NCBI GenBank assembly: GCA_951812325.1
Contig: OX638294.1
Coordinates: 1,776,859-1,840,858, forward strand
Direction of reading: 5' to 3'
DNA: 64,000 nucleotides
Source of the DNA: an uncultured Thermoanaerobaculia bacterium
GTDB taxonomy: Bacteria; Acidobacteriota; Thermoanaerobaculia; Multivoradales; Multivoraceae
Shown: piece after piece, positions 39,386-47,804 of the stretch
How positions within the stretch are numbered: the first letter of the stretch is position 1
Layout of the letters: each line of letters opens with the position of its first letter
Made by a program: the position numbers and the translations under genes
Notes under the pieces: model-generated
What the model was told of the DNA's origin: nothing
What the model saw: the letters and a program-made list of their open reading frames with translations, nothing else
Databases searched by the model: none

Positions 39386-40858
39386 ATGTCCGCCATCACC
39401 CGCCGCGTTTTCCTCGGCTCGGCCGCGGCTGCCGCTGCCACGACGACTCTGGGATGCCGCGACTCGACCGGCACGGCCGCCGTGAGCCCGAACCAGCAGC
39501 TTCGCGTCGCCGTCGTCGGCCTGCACGACCGCGGCAACGACCACGTGGACGCCTACGCGAAGCTGCCGGGCGTGGAAGTCGCCGCTCTCTGCGATGTCGA
39601 CCGCAACGTGCTCGAGGCAGCCAGGGCCAGGGCGATCGAGGCCGGCGCGACCGACCCGACGACGATCGTCGACTACCGGGAACTCCTGGAGCGCGACGAC
39701 ATCGACGCGGTGTCCATCGCCACCCCGAACCACTGGCACGCGCTGCAGGCGGTGTGGGCGTGCCAGGCCGGCAAGGACGTCTTTCTCGAGAAGCCCGTCT
39801 CGCACAACGTCTGGGAGGGCCGCCAGATCGTCCACGCGGCCGCGAAGTACGACCGGATCGTCCAGGCGGGCACCCAGATCCGCTCGGCGCCCTCGATCCG
39901 GGACGCGCTCGCCTGGGTGAACGAAGGGCACATCGGCGAGATCCAGCTCGCCCGCGGTCTCTGCTACAAGCCGCGCCAGAGCATCGGCCGGGTCGACGGC
40001 GCCCAGCAGGTCGATGCCGCCGTCGACTACGACCTCTGGTGCGGCCCGGCGCCGAAGAAGCCGCTGATGCGCCAGCGCCTGCACTACGACTGGCACTGGG
40101 TGTTCGACACCGGCAACGGCGATCTGGGCAACCAGGGCATCCACCAGATGGACGTCGCCCGCTGGGCGCTGGGCGAGGACGCACTGCCGCCGAGGACGAT
40201 CAGCGTCGGCGGCCGCTTCGCCTACGTCGACGACGGCAACACCCCGAACACGCAAGTCGTGTACCACGACTACGAGCGCGCGCCCCTGCTGTTCGAGGTC
40301 CGCGGCCTGCCCCGAGACCTGAAGGCACAGCGGGACGAATGGCGCCGGCGGGGCATGGACGAGTACCTCGGAGCGAAGGTCGGCGTCATCGTCCATTGCG
40401 AGGGCGGTCACCTGCAGATACCGAGCTACACCGAAGCCGTCGCGTTCGACGCGAAGGGCAAGAAGCTCGAGAAGTGGGAAGGCGGCGCCAACCACTACGC
40501 GAACTTCGTCGACGCCGTGCGCAACCGCCGCAGCGAGGATCTGACCGCCTCGATCGAGGACGGCCACCTCTCAAGCGCCCTCTGCCACCTCGGCAACGTC
40601 TCCTACATGCGGGGCGAGGCCGGCGGACCCGCGAGGATCGCCCAGGTCGCCGGGAAGCTCCGCAACGCCGGCGACACGGCCGACCGCTTCCTGGATCACC
40701 TGGTCAGGAACGGCGTCGACCCGGAGATCGAGCAGGCGATCGTCGGCTCGTGGCTCACGATCGACCCGGACACCGAGACGATCGAAGGCGACGACGAGGC
40801 GAACCGGTTGCTCACCCGCGAGTATCGCGAGCCGTTCGTGGTCCCCGAGGTCGTCTGA
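39386..40858 (+). CDS. Tat-exported Gfo/Idh/MocA family oxidoreductase (probable lipoprotein)
   Basis: A 490-residue protein, paralogous to the one at 25161. The N-terminus MSAITRRVFLGSAAAAAATT is a twin-arginine signal (RRVFLG, Arg6-Arg7), and TLGC24 looks like a lipobox, so it may be a Tat lipoprotein. The Rossmann segment is VAVVGLHDRGNDHVDAYAKL and the family signature DVFLEKPVSHNVWEG. The C-terminal domain carries DYDLWCGPAPKKPLM and GNQGIHQMDVARWALG, seen in many acidobacterial and planctomycete members. Substrate is unknown; a sugar is likely. GGGAGGAA precedes ATG 39386. The gene is bracketed by the two tandem hairpin arrays. Confidence 0.88.
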   Translation: MSAITRRVFLGSAAAAAATTTLGCRDSTGTAAVSPNQQLRVAVVGLHDRGNDHVDAYAKLPGVEVAALCDVDRNVLEAARARAIEAGATDPTTIVDYRELLERDDIDAVSIATPNHWHALQAVWACQAGKDVFLEKPVSHNVWEGRQIVHAAAKYDRIVQAGTQIRSAPSIRDALAWVNEGHIGEIQLARGLCYKPRQSIGRVDGAQQVDAAVDYDLWCGPAPKKPLMRQRLHYDWHWVFDTGNGDLGNQGIHQMDVARWALGEDALPPRTISVGGRFAYVDDGNTPNTQVVYHDYERAPLLFEVRGLPRDLKAQRDEWRRRGMDEYLGAKVGVIVHCEGGHLQIPSYTEAVAFDAKGKKLEKWEGGANHYANFVDAVRNRRSEDLTASIEDGHLSSALCHLGNVSYMRGEAGGPARIAQVAGKLRNAGDTADRFLDHLVRNGVDPEIEQAIVGSWLTIDPDTETIEGDDEANRLLTREYREPFVVPEVV

Positions 40859-40912
40859 TGGGCGGGACACGCATCAAGGCGCCAACGCGCCAGACCGGGT
40901 GCGCCGGCCTGC

Positions 40913-41119
40913 CATCCGTGCACCCGATGACGGGCGCACGGACTGGTTCGCGGCTGGCGCGGGGCCGCGCCACCCGGGTTTCATCCGTGCACCCGATGAC
41001 GGGCGCACGGACTGGTTCGCGGCTGGCGCGGGGCCGCGCCACCCGGGTTTCATCCGTGCACCCGATGACGGGCGCACGGACTGGTTCGCGGCTGGCGCGG
41101 GGCCGCGCCACCCGGGTTC
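40913..41119. repeat. Tandem array 2: three 69-bp units, each with two hairpins
   Basis: Units begin at 40913, 40982 and 41051. The hairpins are CCGTGCACCCG-ATGA-CGGGCGCACGG, with a single A-C mismatch at a different position from array 1, and GGCGCG-GGGC-CGCGCC. The stems are kept while the second loop is two bases longer, which explains the 69 rather than 67-bp period. The last unit runs into the DUF1080 gene, whose candidate ATG at 41065 lies in the ATGA loop. Confidence 0.85.
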
Positions 41120-41835
41120 TGGCCGGCATCCGGCGCAAGGCGCCGTTCTGGCTGAGCCACGCCGCGCTGGTCCCTCTCTTCGTCGCCGCCCCCCTCCACG
41201 CCCAGTCCGGCGTGCCCGACGGCTACGAACTCGCCTACTCCCAGGACTTCACCGAAGCCTCGGCGCTCGACGACTTCACCTTCAGCGACCAGCGAGCGTG
41301 GGGGTACGGCGAAGGAGACTGGCGCGGCTACCTCGAGCTCAAAGGCGGCAGCAAGTACGAGCCGAAGCACCGCTCCCCGCTCAACATCGCCCTGATCGAC
41401 AATCTCCTGCTCGCCGACTTCGTCCTCGAGGCCGAGGCCTGGCAGACCGGCCGCGAGTACGGCCACCGGGACCTCAGCCTCTTCTTAGGATTCGAGGGAC
41501 CGAACCGCTACTACTACGCCCACCTGGCCACCGAGCCGGACGACCGCGCCCACAACATCTTCCTGGTGGACAACGCGGACCGCGCGCCGATGGGCGCGAT
41601 CCCCGACCAGGGCGTCGACTGGGGCCGCGGCTGGAAACGTGTGCGGGTCGAGCGCCAGGACGGCTCGTTACGGGTCTACTTCGACGGCGAGAGGCAGCCG
41701 ACGGTCGGGGCCGACCGCGACCCGCTCGGCTGGGGCCGGGTCGGCTTCGGTTCGTTCGACGACACCGGCCGCTTCAGCAAGATCCGGATCTGGGCGCCGG
41801 AGACGCGGCAGGCAGTGGCGCCGGCGTTCGACTGA
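41065..41835 (+). CDS. Exported DUF1080-like (3-keto-disaccharide hydrolase/LamG-fold) protein
   Basis: A 256-residue protein if read from ATG 41065. After a basic n-region encoded by the last tandem repeat comes the signal core FWLSHAALVPLFVAAPLHAQ with a likely cut after AQ. The mature part is a concanavalin-type beta sandwich: YELAYSQDFTEASALDDF, NIALIDNLLLADFVLEAEAW, RDLSLFLGFEGPNRYYYAHL, WKRVRVERQDGSLRVYFDGE and GRVGFGSFDDTGRFSKIRIW. DUF1080 proteins bind or cleave sugars in the periplasm and often accompany Gfo/Idh/MocA enzymes, as here. The start is uncertain because no ATG lies closer; GTG 41056 is also in frame. Confidence 0.72.
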   Translation: MTGARTGSRLARGRATRVLAGIRRKAPFWLSHAALVPLFVAAPLHAQSGVPDGYELAYSQDFTEASALDDFTFSDQRAWGYGEGDWRGYLELKGGSKYEPKHRSPLNIALIDNLLLADFVLEAEAWQTGREYGHRDLSLFLGFEGPNRYYYAHLATEPDDRAHNIFLVDNADRAPMGAIPDQGVDWGRGWKRVRVERQDGSLRVYFDGERQPTVGADRDPLGWGRVGFGSFDDTGRFSKIRIWAPETRQAVAPAFD

Positions 41836-41870
41836 CGCTCGAAGTCGCTGCCGGTCACGCGCGGTACGCG

Positions 41871-42104
41871 CTACGTCGGCGGCAGGAAGTCCAACAGCCG
41901 GAACAGGGCCAGCAGCGCGCCGAGTGCGCCGAGCAGCCGCCAGAGCAGCCGGGCTTCAAGCCGCGCTATCTCGCCGCTCAGGTCAGCGCGCATCCGTTCC
42001 AGGTCGGCGCGCATGTCGGCGCGCAGTACGTCCAGGTCAGCGCGGGTTACCGGCGAGGAACCGGCGGAGTCGGCGGAAGGGTCGGCAAGGGCCATGCGCC
42101 GCAT
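41871..42104 (-). CDS. Small coiled-coil protein with C-terminal TM helix
   Basis: A 77-residue protein. Residues 20-50 are an amphipathic heptad array (ADLDVLRADMRADLERMRAD), and residues 53-72 are hydrophobic (LLWRLLGALGALLALFRLLD). The repeats of LRADMRADLE recall DUF1640/CCDC90-type small proteins, but the match is only general. It lies 110 bp upstream of, and on the same strand as, nothing obviously related; its stop is 35 bp from the convergent DUF1080 stop. A second Met at residue 4 could also start it. Confidence 0.5.
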   Translation of the reverse strand: MRRMALADPSADSAGSSPVTRADLDVLRADMRADLERMRADLSGEIARLEARLLWRLLGALGALLALFRLLDFLPPT

Positions 42105-42214
42105 GGTAGCTCAACATGGGAACCCATCGAGGTCCGCCCGTCATCTCTCCGTCACTTGCTGGAAGCCTTCAGAAGACCGAGGCGAAACCTGCCTGACAAA
42201 CGGCTCGTTCCAGG

Positions 42215-43225
42215 CTACTCGTCCCCGTACCGCCGGAACTCGGCGTCCAACTGTTCCGCGGACACCTCCCCCGCGTGGAACAGCAGCCGGTAACGCAGCC
42301 TGAGTTCATCGCCCGCCGGAATCGTCCAGTCGCCGGCGCCCTTCTTCGCCTTCTCGAAGTGGTGGACGCCGAAGGGGTTCGCGGCGAACAGGCCGTAGGC
42401 GCGGGCGTGCCACCAGGTCGGGTGGCGGAAGTTCTCGGGGTGGTCGAAGATCGCGATGCCGACAGGCTTGCCGTCGACCGGGCCGGTGCAGTGGACCCAG
42501 GAAGCGCGCTTGCCCCAGACGTCGGCGCCTTCGACGCCTTCGCTGTTCAACATCGCGCCGGCGGCGTGCTCGCCCCGGTGGCGGAGGGAGGGCGCGACGC
42601 GGATGGCCATCGTGCCTTCCTTCGTGTCGCCGAGAACGACCGCCGCGTCGCCGGCCCTTAGCCTCACGTCGAAGTCGATCGCCCGCCAGGCCTGGCCTGT
42701 GTCGAACGCGCCGGCGAGGAAAGTCATCGTCCGTTCCTCGCCGAGCAGCTCGTCGCCGTCCGGGTCGACCCATGAGTTCGCGGTGCGCAGCACGCCGAAC
42801 TCGCCGGACTCCTGCGCCAGGATCTTCCGATGGACGATGGCCGAGCCGTCGCGGTCGTGCCAGATGTCATACCGCTTCGAACCGTCCGCCAGACCCACGG
42901 CGCCGTGCGCGAACCAGAGGGAACGGTGGTGCGGATGGTCCCGCTCCTCCCCTTCCGCCTCGGCCATCGGCCAGTTGCGGGTCAGCGCCTGCCCACCGGG
43001 GCCGTAGACCGGGTAGAGGTACGGCAGGTTGCCGCCGCCATCGGCCTCGCCGCCGGGGCGATACTCGGTGAAGGGCTCGCCGTCGACGGTGACCAGGATG
43101 CGGTCGCCGCCGCGCTCGCCGAGTTCGATCATCGGATCGCCGTCCTCCGCCGTCACGGTCGCCGAGACCACGAACAGGCACAGGAACAGCACGGCAGCGG
43201 CTGGCGGACTCAGGCGGCGCAACAT
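42215..43225 (-). CDS. Exported DUF6807 (so-called PmoA) family protein
   Basis: A 336-residue protein with signal peptide LSPPAAAVLFLCLFVVSATVTA. The family segments are LPYLYPVYGPGGQALTRNWP, DHPHHRSLWFAHGAV, FDHPENFRHPTWWHARAYGLFAANPFGVHHFE and LRLRYRLLFHAGEV. This family is often labelled methane oxygenase PmoA, which is misleading: it has no relation to particulate methane monooxygenase. Members occur beside Gfo/Idh/MocA proteins and sugar hydrolases and may bind or cleave carbohydrates; conserved His in DHPHH suggests metal. ATG 43225 fits the signal. It is divergent from the cupin lipoprotein gene, with 62 bp between the starts. Confidence 0.85.
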   Translation of the reverse strand: MLRRLSPPAAAVLFLCLFVVSATVTAEDGDPMIELGERGGDRILVTVDGEPFTEYRPGGEADGGGNLPYLYPVYGPGGQALTRNWPMAEAEGEERDHPHHRSLWFAHGAVGLADGSKRYDIWHDRDGSAIVHRKILAQESGEFGVLRTANSWVDPDGDELLGEERTMTFLAGAFDTGQAWRAIDFDVRLRAGDAAVVLGDTKEGTMAIRVAPSLRHRGEHAAGAMLNSEGVEGADVWGKRASWVHCTGPVDGKPVGIAIFDHPENFRHPTWWHARAYGLFAANPFGVHHFEKAKKGAGDWTIPAGDELRLRYRLLFHAGEVSAEQLDAEFRRYGDE

Positions 43226-43287
43226 GGTCGGTCCCTCGTGCCTCTGTTCGCGTTTCGGGAGGACCCCGACATGGTACCGTCTCGCCC

Positions 43288-44307
43288 GTGAATCCACGGA
43301 AATGCTTGGCCGCGCTGGCGGCCATGCTGCTGGTCTCGGTGACGTTCACTTCCTGCACCGCCGGTGAGGCGGAGGCCGAAACCGACGGCTCGGACGCGGA
43401 ACCCGTGACCTGGCAGCCACGGGCGGAAGTCGTCCGCGCGCACCTCTTTGACGACGACGCGGACGGCCAGGCCGCCTTCGCCCGCGTCAAGGGACACTTC
43501 GAGGCGGCCAATCCCGGCTACGCGATGGAGTTTCTGGCCGCGGCGACAAGGATCGCGGCAGACGCTTCGAACCGGCTCGTATTCGTCCAGGCGCCCGTCG
43601 AGGAGGCGCCCGCCGCCGCGGAGATCCACACGGCCTCGGGCGCCACACCGACCGAACTCCACATCGGCGACATCGCGGTGCTCGGCCCCGGCGAGCGGCT
43701 GACCGTCGAGCCCGAGATCGCCGCGCTCGTCTTTGGCGTCCCGGACACCCCTGGCGACGGCGTACCGGCGGCAATCCGTCCCGACTGGAACCCGGACATC
43801 ACCGATGTGCCCGGGGGCTGCGCCACGGAGACCGGCGCCTACCGCCGCATCCTGCTCACATGGCTCGAGCAGAACGGCCCCTACACCTTCCAGGGTCTGA
43901 ACGCGCACCGCGTGCGAATCACCGATTCCTTCACCCACTACCACCCCGTGGACACGGGCTTCGACGAGTTCTACCTGGTCCAGATGAGCAACGACCAGGA
44001 TCGGCTCCTCACCAGCTACCGCGCCGCGGCCATCGAGTCGCCGGAGACGATGACTCCCGAACTCGCGGCACAGCTCTTCGACGTCCACGATGTCCGTGCC
44101 GGCGACCTGATCTACCTGCCGCGCGGCGTGATCCACCGCGGCCTGGGCGGCGTGCTGGCGCAGGTGATCACGGTGCCCGGCTTCCGCCCCGGCGCCGAAA
44201 TCGGCGTCGACCACCACCTGCTGGCGATCAACGAACGGCTCGGCCTCGAGGGCGAGGACGCTCTCCCCTACAACGTCGAAGCGTCGACAGGGCCGATCGT
44301 CCGCTAG
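43288..44307 (+). CDS. Cupin-domain lipoprotein
   Basis: A 339-residue protein with a lipoprotein signal (CLAALAAMLLVSVTFTSC, Cys23). A first part, residues about 45-150, ends in a beta-rich block; residues 175-320 form a cupin-like domain with RVRITDSFTHYHPVDTGFDEFYLVQ (His-x-His and Glu) and GDLIYLPRGVIHRGLGG, which would hold a metal. It is the first gene of an operon with the GMC dehydrogenase 23 bp downstream, so it may bind or isomerise the dehydrogenase's sugar-like substrate or product. Start is GTG 43288. The exact family is not recognised. Confidence 0.72.
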   Translation: MNPRKCLAALAAMLLVSVTFTSCTAGEAEAETDGSDAEPVTWQPRAEVVRAHLFDDDADGQAAFARVKGHFEAANPGYAMEFLAAATRIAADASNRLVFVQAPVEEAPAAAEIHTASGATPTELHIGDIAVLGPGERLTVEPEIAALVFGVPDTPGDGVPAAIRPDWNPDITDVPGGCATETGAYRRILLTWLEQNGPYTFQGLNAHRVRITDSFTHYHPVDTGFDEFYLVQMSNDQDRLLTSYRAAAIESPETMTPELAAQLFDVHDVRAGDLIYLPRGVIHRGLGGVLAQVITVPGFRPGAEIGVDHHLLAINERLGLEGEDALPYNVEASTGPIVR

Positions 44308-44330
44308 ATCCTCTCGAGGACCCATCCCGC

Positions 44331-46025
44331 ATGAAGCAGACCTCCGACACGAAGACCTACGACGCGATCGTCGTCGGCTCGGGCGCCACCGGCGGCTGGA
44401 CCGCCAAGGTGATGACCGAGGCCGGCATGGACGTGCTGATGCTCGAAGCGGGCCGCGCCTTCGACCCCGAGAACGACTTCCGCGAGCACACCCTGCCGCA
44501 CGACATGGAACTGCGCGGCCGCCCCGACCCGCGCAACGAACTGCTGCAACGCCGCCACCGGCAGTCCTACTGCTACGCCTGCACCGAGGTCAACGCGGAC
44601 TTCTTCATCGACGACGTCGACAACCCCTACACCGAGGCCCCCGGCACCCACTTCAACTGGATCCAGGGCAACGTCGTCGGCGGCCGCTCGATCATGTGGG
44701 CGCGACAGTCGTACCGGATGAGCGACTACGACTTCAAGGCCGCGAGCATGGACGGTTACGGCATGGACTGGCCGATCAGCTACGCGGACATCGCCCCCTA
44801 CTACGACCGGGTCGAGCGCTACATCGGCGTCAACGGCCGCAAGGAGGGGCTGGAGATCCTGCCCGACGGCGACTTCCTGCCGCCGATGGCCTTCACCTGC
44901 GGCGAGGTCATGCTGAAGGAGACGCTGACCGAGAAGTTCAACCGGCCGATGACGATCGGCCGCAACGCCGTTCTGACCCGCCGTCACAACGGCCGTGACA
45001 TGTGCCACTACTGCGGGCCTTGTCACTACGGCTGCCGGACGAACTCCTACTTCAACTCGCCGCAGACGACCCTCGTCGACTGCGAGGCGACGGGCCGGTT
45101 CACCCTGGTGCCCGACGCCGCCGTGATCAAGGTCGACATGTTGGCCGGCGACCTCGCCTCGGGCGTCACCTACGTCGACAAGACGACGAACCTGACCCGG
45201 GAAGCCAAGGCGGACATCGTCGTCCTCTGCGCTTCGACCCTGGCCTCGACCCGCATCCTGCTCAACTCCGCCGAAGGCGGCCTCGCCAACGAGAGCGACT
45301 GCCTGGGCCGATACGTGATGGACCACATCTACGCGACGGGGGTACGCGGCGTCCTGGAAGCGAGGGCCGGAGCTCGACCGGAGCGCGCGAACCGGCCGAA
45401 CGGGATCTACGTCCCGCGCTTCCAGAACCTGAAGGACCCGGCGACGAAGAACCCGAACTACATCCGCGGCTACGGCTACCAGGGCGGCGAGAACATCACC
45501 ACTTGGCAGCACGGCAACTCCCTGCCTGGCTTCGGCGCCGACTTCAAGCGGATGGTCGAATCGAGCACCGTTTCGACGATCGGTCTCGGCGGCTTCGGCG
45601 AAATCCTGCCGCGGCCCGAGAACCGCGTCACCCTCGACCCGGAGACGAAGGACAAGTGGGGCGTGCCGGTGCTCCGGATGAACACCACCCTGGGCAGCAA
45701 CGAGTACGCGATGGTCCAGGACATGATCGAGGAAGGCCGCGCCATGCTGGAGGCGCTCGGCTGCACGGACATCACGCAGAACACGGAGCCGGCGCCGATT
45801 GGCTCGGGCATCCACGAGGTCGGCACAGCGCGCATGGGCGACCACCCGTTGACCTCGTATCTCAACCAGTACCAGCAGTCCCACACGGTGAAGAACCTGT
45901 TCGTGATGGACGGGTCCTGCTACGTGAGCGTCGGCTGCGTCAACCCGACCCTGACCATGATGTCCCTGGCGCTCCGCTCCACCGAGTACCTGGTCGACCG
46001 GCACAAGCGGGGAGAACTGGCATGA
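44331..46025 (+). CDS. GMC-family FAD dehydrogenase, large subunit with Fe-S cysteines
   Basis: A 564-residue oxidoreductase. The FAD motif is VVGSGATGG (Gly16, Gly18, Gly21). A Cys cluster CHYCGPCHYGC (Cys225, 228, 231, 235) corresponds to the region that binds a [3Fe-4S] cluster in membrane-bound FAD-glucose and fructose dehydrogenases. The C-terminal GMC segment SGIHEVGTARMGDHP and CVNPTLTMMSLALRS hold the catalytic His and Asn. It has no signal peptide of its own; it would be carried by the Tat signal of subunit 3, encoded next with a 4-nt overlap. It probably oxidises a sugar or sugar alcohol in the periplasm; the usual cytochrome c subunit is not encoded here. Confidence 0.87.
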   Translation: MKQTSDTKTYDAIVVGSGATGGWTAKVMTEAGMDVLMLEAGRAFDPENDFREHTLPHDMELRGRPDPRNELLQRRHRQSYCYACTEVNADFFIDDVDNPYTEAPGTHFNWIQGNVVGGRSIMWARQSYRMSDYDFKAASMDGYGMDWPISYADIAPYYDRVERYIGVNGRKEGLEILPDGDFLPPMAFTCGEVMLKETLTEKFNRPMTIGRNAVLTRRHNGRDMCHYCGPCHYGCRTNSYFNSPQTTLVDCEATGRFTLVPDAAVIKVDMLAGDLASGVTYVDKTTNLTREAKADIVVLCASTLASTRILLNSAEGGLANESDCLGRYVMDHIYATGVRGVLEARAGARPERANRPNGIYVPRFQNLKDPATKNPNYIRGYGYQGGENITTWQHGNSLPGFGADFKRMVESSTVSTIGLGGFGEILPRPENRVTLDPETKDKWGVPVLRMNTTLGSNEYAMVQDMIEEGRAMLEALGCTDITQNTEPAPIGSGIHEVGTARMGDHPLTSYLNQYQQSHTVKNLFVMDGSCYVSVGCVNPTLTMMSLALRSTEYLVDRHKRGELA

Positions 46026-46648
46026 GCAAACAGACGACAGACGGCCGATCCCGATCAGGACCGGCCGCAAGACCGACGAGACGAAAAGTCCTGGCGGCCG
46101 GCGCCGGCGCGTTCGGCTACGCCACGCTGCAGGCGGAGCCGATTCGGGCCGCCATCCCGGCGTTGGCCGCGTACCAGGCCGAGGGATCCGGCTGGACGCC
46201 GCGGTTGCTGACGCCGGCCCAGGGCGAGCTGCTCGCCACGCTCTGCGACCACATCCTGCCCCGCACGGACACTCCCGGGGCTCTCGACGCCGGCGTCCAC
46301 GAGTTCATCGACCTCGAGCTCTCGCTCGCCGGCGGCGACGACCAGCTTGCCGCGCTCGGCGGCCTGGACTGGATCGACCGCCGGGCCACGAGCCTGCACG
46401 GCTCACCCTTCCTGTCCCTCGGCAACGAGCAGCAGCTCGACCTGCTACGCGAGATCAGCGACGAGCACGAAGACCACGAGCCGGAACTCGTGGCCGGCGC
46501 CGCCTTCTTCAGCGACCTGAAGCGGCGCACCCTGTTCGCGTTCTACACCTCGAAGACCGGCCGCACCGAAGCCCTCGGGCTGCCGGACCGGGTGCGTGTC
46601 GAGCGCTTCCGCGGCTGCCAGCACGAGCCCGGCGAAAGCCACGTCTAG
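46022..46648 (+). CDS. Gluconate 2-dehydrogenase subunit 3 family protein (Tat signal)
   Basis: A 208-residue small subunit of membrane-type FAD dehydrogenases. A twin-arginine signal TRRKVLAAGAGAFGYATL near residue 19 is followed by the family core WTPRLLTPAQGELLATLCDH, LPRTDTPGALDAGVHEFIDL and FFSDLKRRTLFAFYTSKTGR. It acts as the Tat hitchhiker escort and chaperone for the FAD subunit. ATG 46022 overlaps the GMC stop (ATGA), so the subunits are made in step. The final stop lies at the beginning of a segment, CTAGCAGCCCG, that resembles the dispersed repeat end at 6515. Confidence 0.88.
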   Translation: MSKQTTDGRSRSGPAARPTRRKVLAAGAGAFGYATLQAEPIRAAIPALAAYQAEGSGWTPRLLTPAQGELLATLCDHILPRTDTPGALDAGVHEFIDLELSLAGGDDQLAALGGLDWIDRRATSLHGSPFLSLGNEQQLDLLREISDEHEDHEPELVAGAAFFSDLKRRTLFAFYTSKTGRTEALGLPDRVRVERFRGCQHEPGESHV

Positions 46649-46688
46649 CAGCCCGCTACCGAAGTCCCAGCAAGCAAGGAGCCCTGCC

Positions 46689-47555
46689 ATGTGTGACGAC
46701 AGAACAGACGCCGACAACGCCCGTTACCTGCAGGGGAAACGGCTGACCCGCCGGGAGTTCGGGGCGGTTTCGGCTGGCGCCGGGCTGACGATGCTGCTGC
46801 CCCGGCCGGCGAACGCCCAGAGTGTCACCGAGTCCGAGATCGAGGTAGAGACCCCTGACGGCGTGTGCGACAGCTACTTCGTCCACCCCGCGACCGGCGC
46901 TCATCCGGGCGTCCTGATCTGGCCGGATGCCTTCGGCCTGCGGCCGGCGATGCGGCAGATGGCCACGCGGCTGGCGGAATCGGGCTACTCCGTCCTGGCG
47001 GTCAACCAGTACTACCGGACGAAGCGGGCGCCGATCGTCGAGACGACGGACTTCGCCGCCGCCCGCGGCACCCTCGGTCCCCTGATGGGCTCCCTGAATC
47101 CGGAGACCAACGTGACGGACGCCAAGGCCTTCGTGAGCTTCCTGGACAGCCAGTCCTCCGTCGACAAGGGCCGGAAGATGGGAACGATGGGCTACTGCAT
47201 GGGCGGCCCCATGACGATGCGCACCGCGGCCGCGCTGCCCGACCGCATCGGCGCCGGCGCCTCGTTCCACGGCGGCCGTCTGGTCACCGATCAGCCGAGC
47301 AGCCCGCACCTCCTCGTGGAGAAGATGACGGCGCACTACCTGTTCGCGATCGCCGAGAACGACGACCAGCGCCAGCCCGAGGCCAAGGACGTGCTGCGCG
47401 AGACCTTCGAGGCCGCAGGCCTGCCGGCCGAAATCGAGGTCTACGAGGGCGCGATGCACGGCTGGTGCCCGCCCGACACGCAGGTGTACCACGAGGCCCA
47501 GGCGGAGCGAGCCTGGAGCCGCCTCCTCGCCCTGTTCGAGCGCGCCCTGGCGTAG
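46689..47555 (+). CDS. Tat-exported dienelactone hydrolase family protein
   Basis: A 288-residue alpha/beta hydrolase. The signal has TRREFGAVSAGAGLTMLL (twin Arg at 21-22), cut after ANAQ. The nucleophile elbow is GYCMGG with Cys170, the Cys used by dienelactone hydrolases in place of Ser; Asp in AENDDQ and His in MHGWCPP complete the triad. It lies 40 bp after subunit 3 and is probably in the same operon, so it may open a lactone produced by the dehydrogenase. AAGGAG sits a few bases before ATG 46689. Exported DLH proteins of this type often act on sugar lactones or xenobiotics. Confidence 0.88.
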   Translation: MCDDRTDADNARYLQGKRLTRREFGAVSAGAGLTMLLPRPANAQSVTESEIEVETPDGVCDSYFVHPATGAHPGVLIWPDAFGLRPAMRQMATRLAESGYSVLAVNQYYRTKRAPIVETTDFAAARGTLGPLMGSLNPETNVTDAKAFVSFLDSQSSVDKGRKMGTMGYCMGGPMTMRTAAALPDRIGAGASFHGGRLVTDQPSSPHLLVEKMTAHYLFAIAENDDQRQPEAKDVLRETFEAAGLPAEIEVYEGAMHGWCPPDTQVYHEAQAERAWSRLLALFERALA

Positions 47556-47597
47556 GAACCTGGGCCGCAAGAACCGGGAAGCTGCCGGTCCCGCCGA

Positions 47598-47747
47598 AAA
47601 CGGCTAAGGCCGTTTCCCGCCGGACCTTGGAAAACCGGCAGACCGGTTTCCCACAGCTACCGCAGCCTCGACCACTGCTCGCCTCTTGGACGGCCTCGGA
47701 CAGGGATCAGAATCCACCCGGCAAAGGTACCGGCGCGCCGGCCTCCG
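47598..47747. repeat. Intergenic hairpin repeat, copy 1
   Basis: Two hairpins of one design stand in a row: AAACGGC-TAAG-GCCGTTT (47598-47615) and AAACCGG-CAGA-CCGGTTT (47632-47649), both followed by CCC. From 47623 the sequence aligns with 58168-58287 for about 120 bp, with the first 55 bp nearly identical and the last 35 about 80 percent alike. It fills the gap between the DLH and GST genes. No T-run follows; it may be a structured mobile repeat. Confidence 0.65.
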
Positions 47748-47804
47748 GTCGTTCCGCCGCGCTGGCGCCGGGCCACGTCATCAGCCTGAGGGTTCCCATC
47801 GACA

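Noticed and set aside
39136..41064. A frame of nearly 900 codons fusing both tandem arrays and the second oxidoreductase region to DUF1080
   Set aside because: It is open only because the repeats and the GC-rich gene lack stops in that phase; the oxidoreductase is encoded in a different phase with a good Tat signal.
39073..41119. CRISPR array
   Set aside because: Units are directly joined with no unique spacers, are 67-69 bp long, and no cas gene is near.
42215..43225. Methane monooxygenase subunit PmoA
   Set aside because: The family name is a historical label; the protein is a soluble exported DUF6807 protein, not the membrane PmoA.
47598..47649. Rho-independent terminator
   Set aside because: The hairpins are not followed by a T-run, and the same block recurs elsewhere as a repeat.
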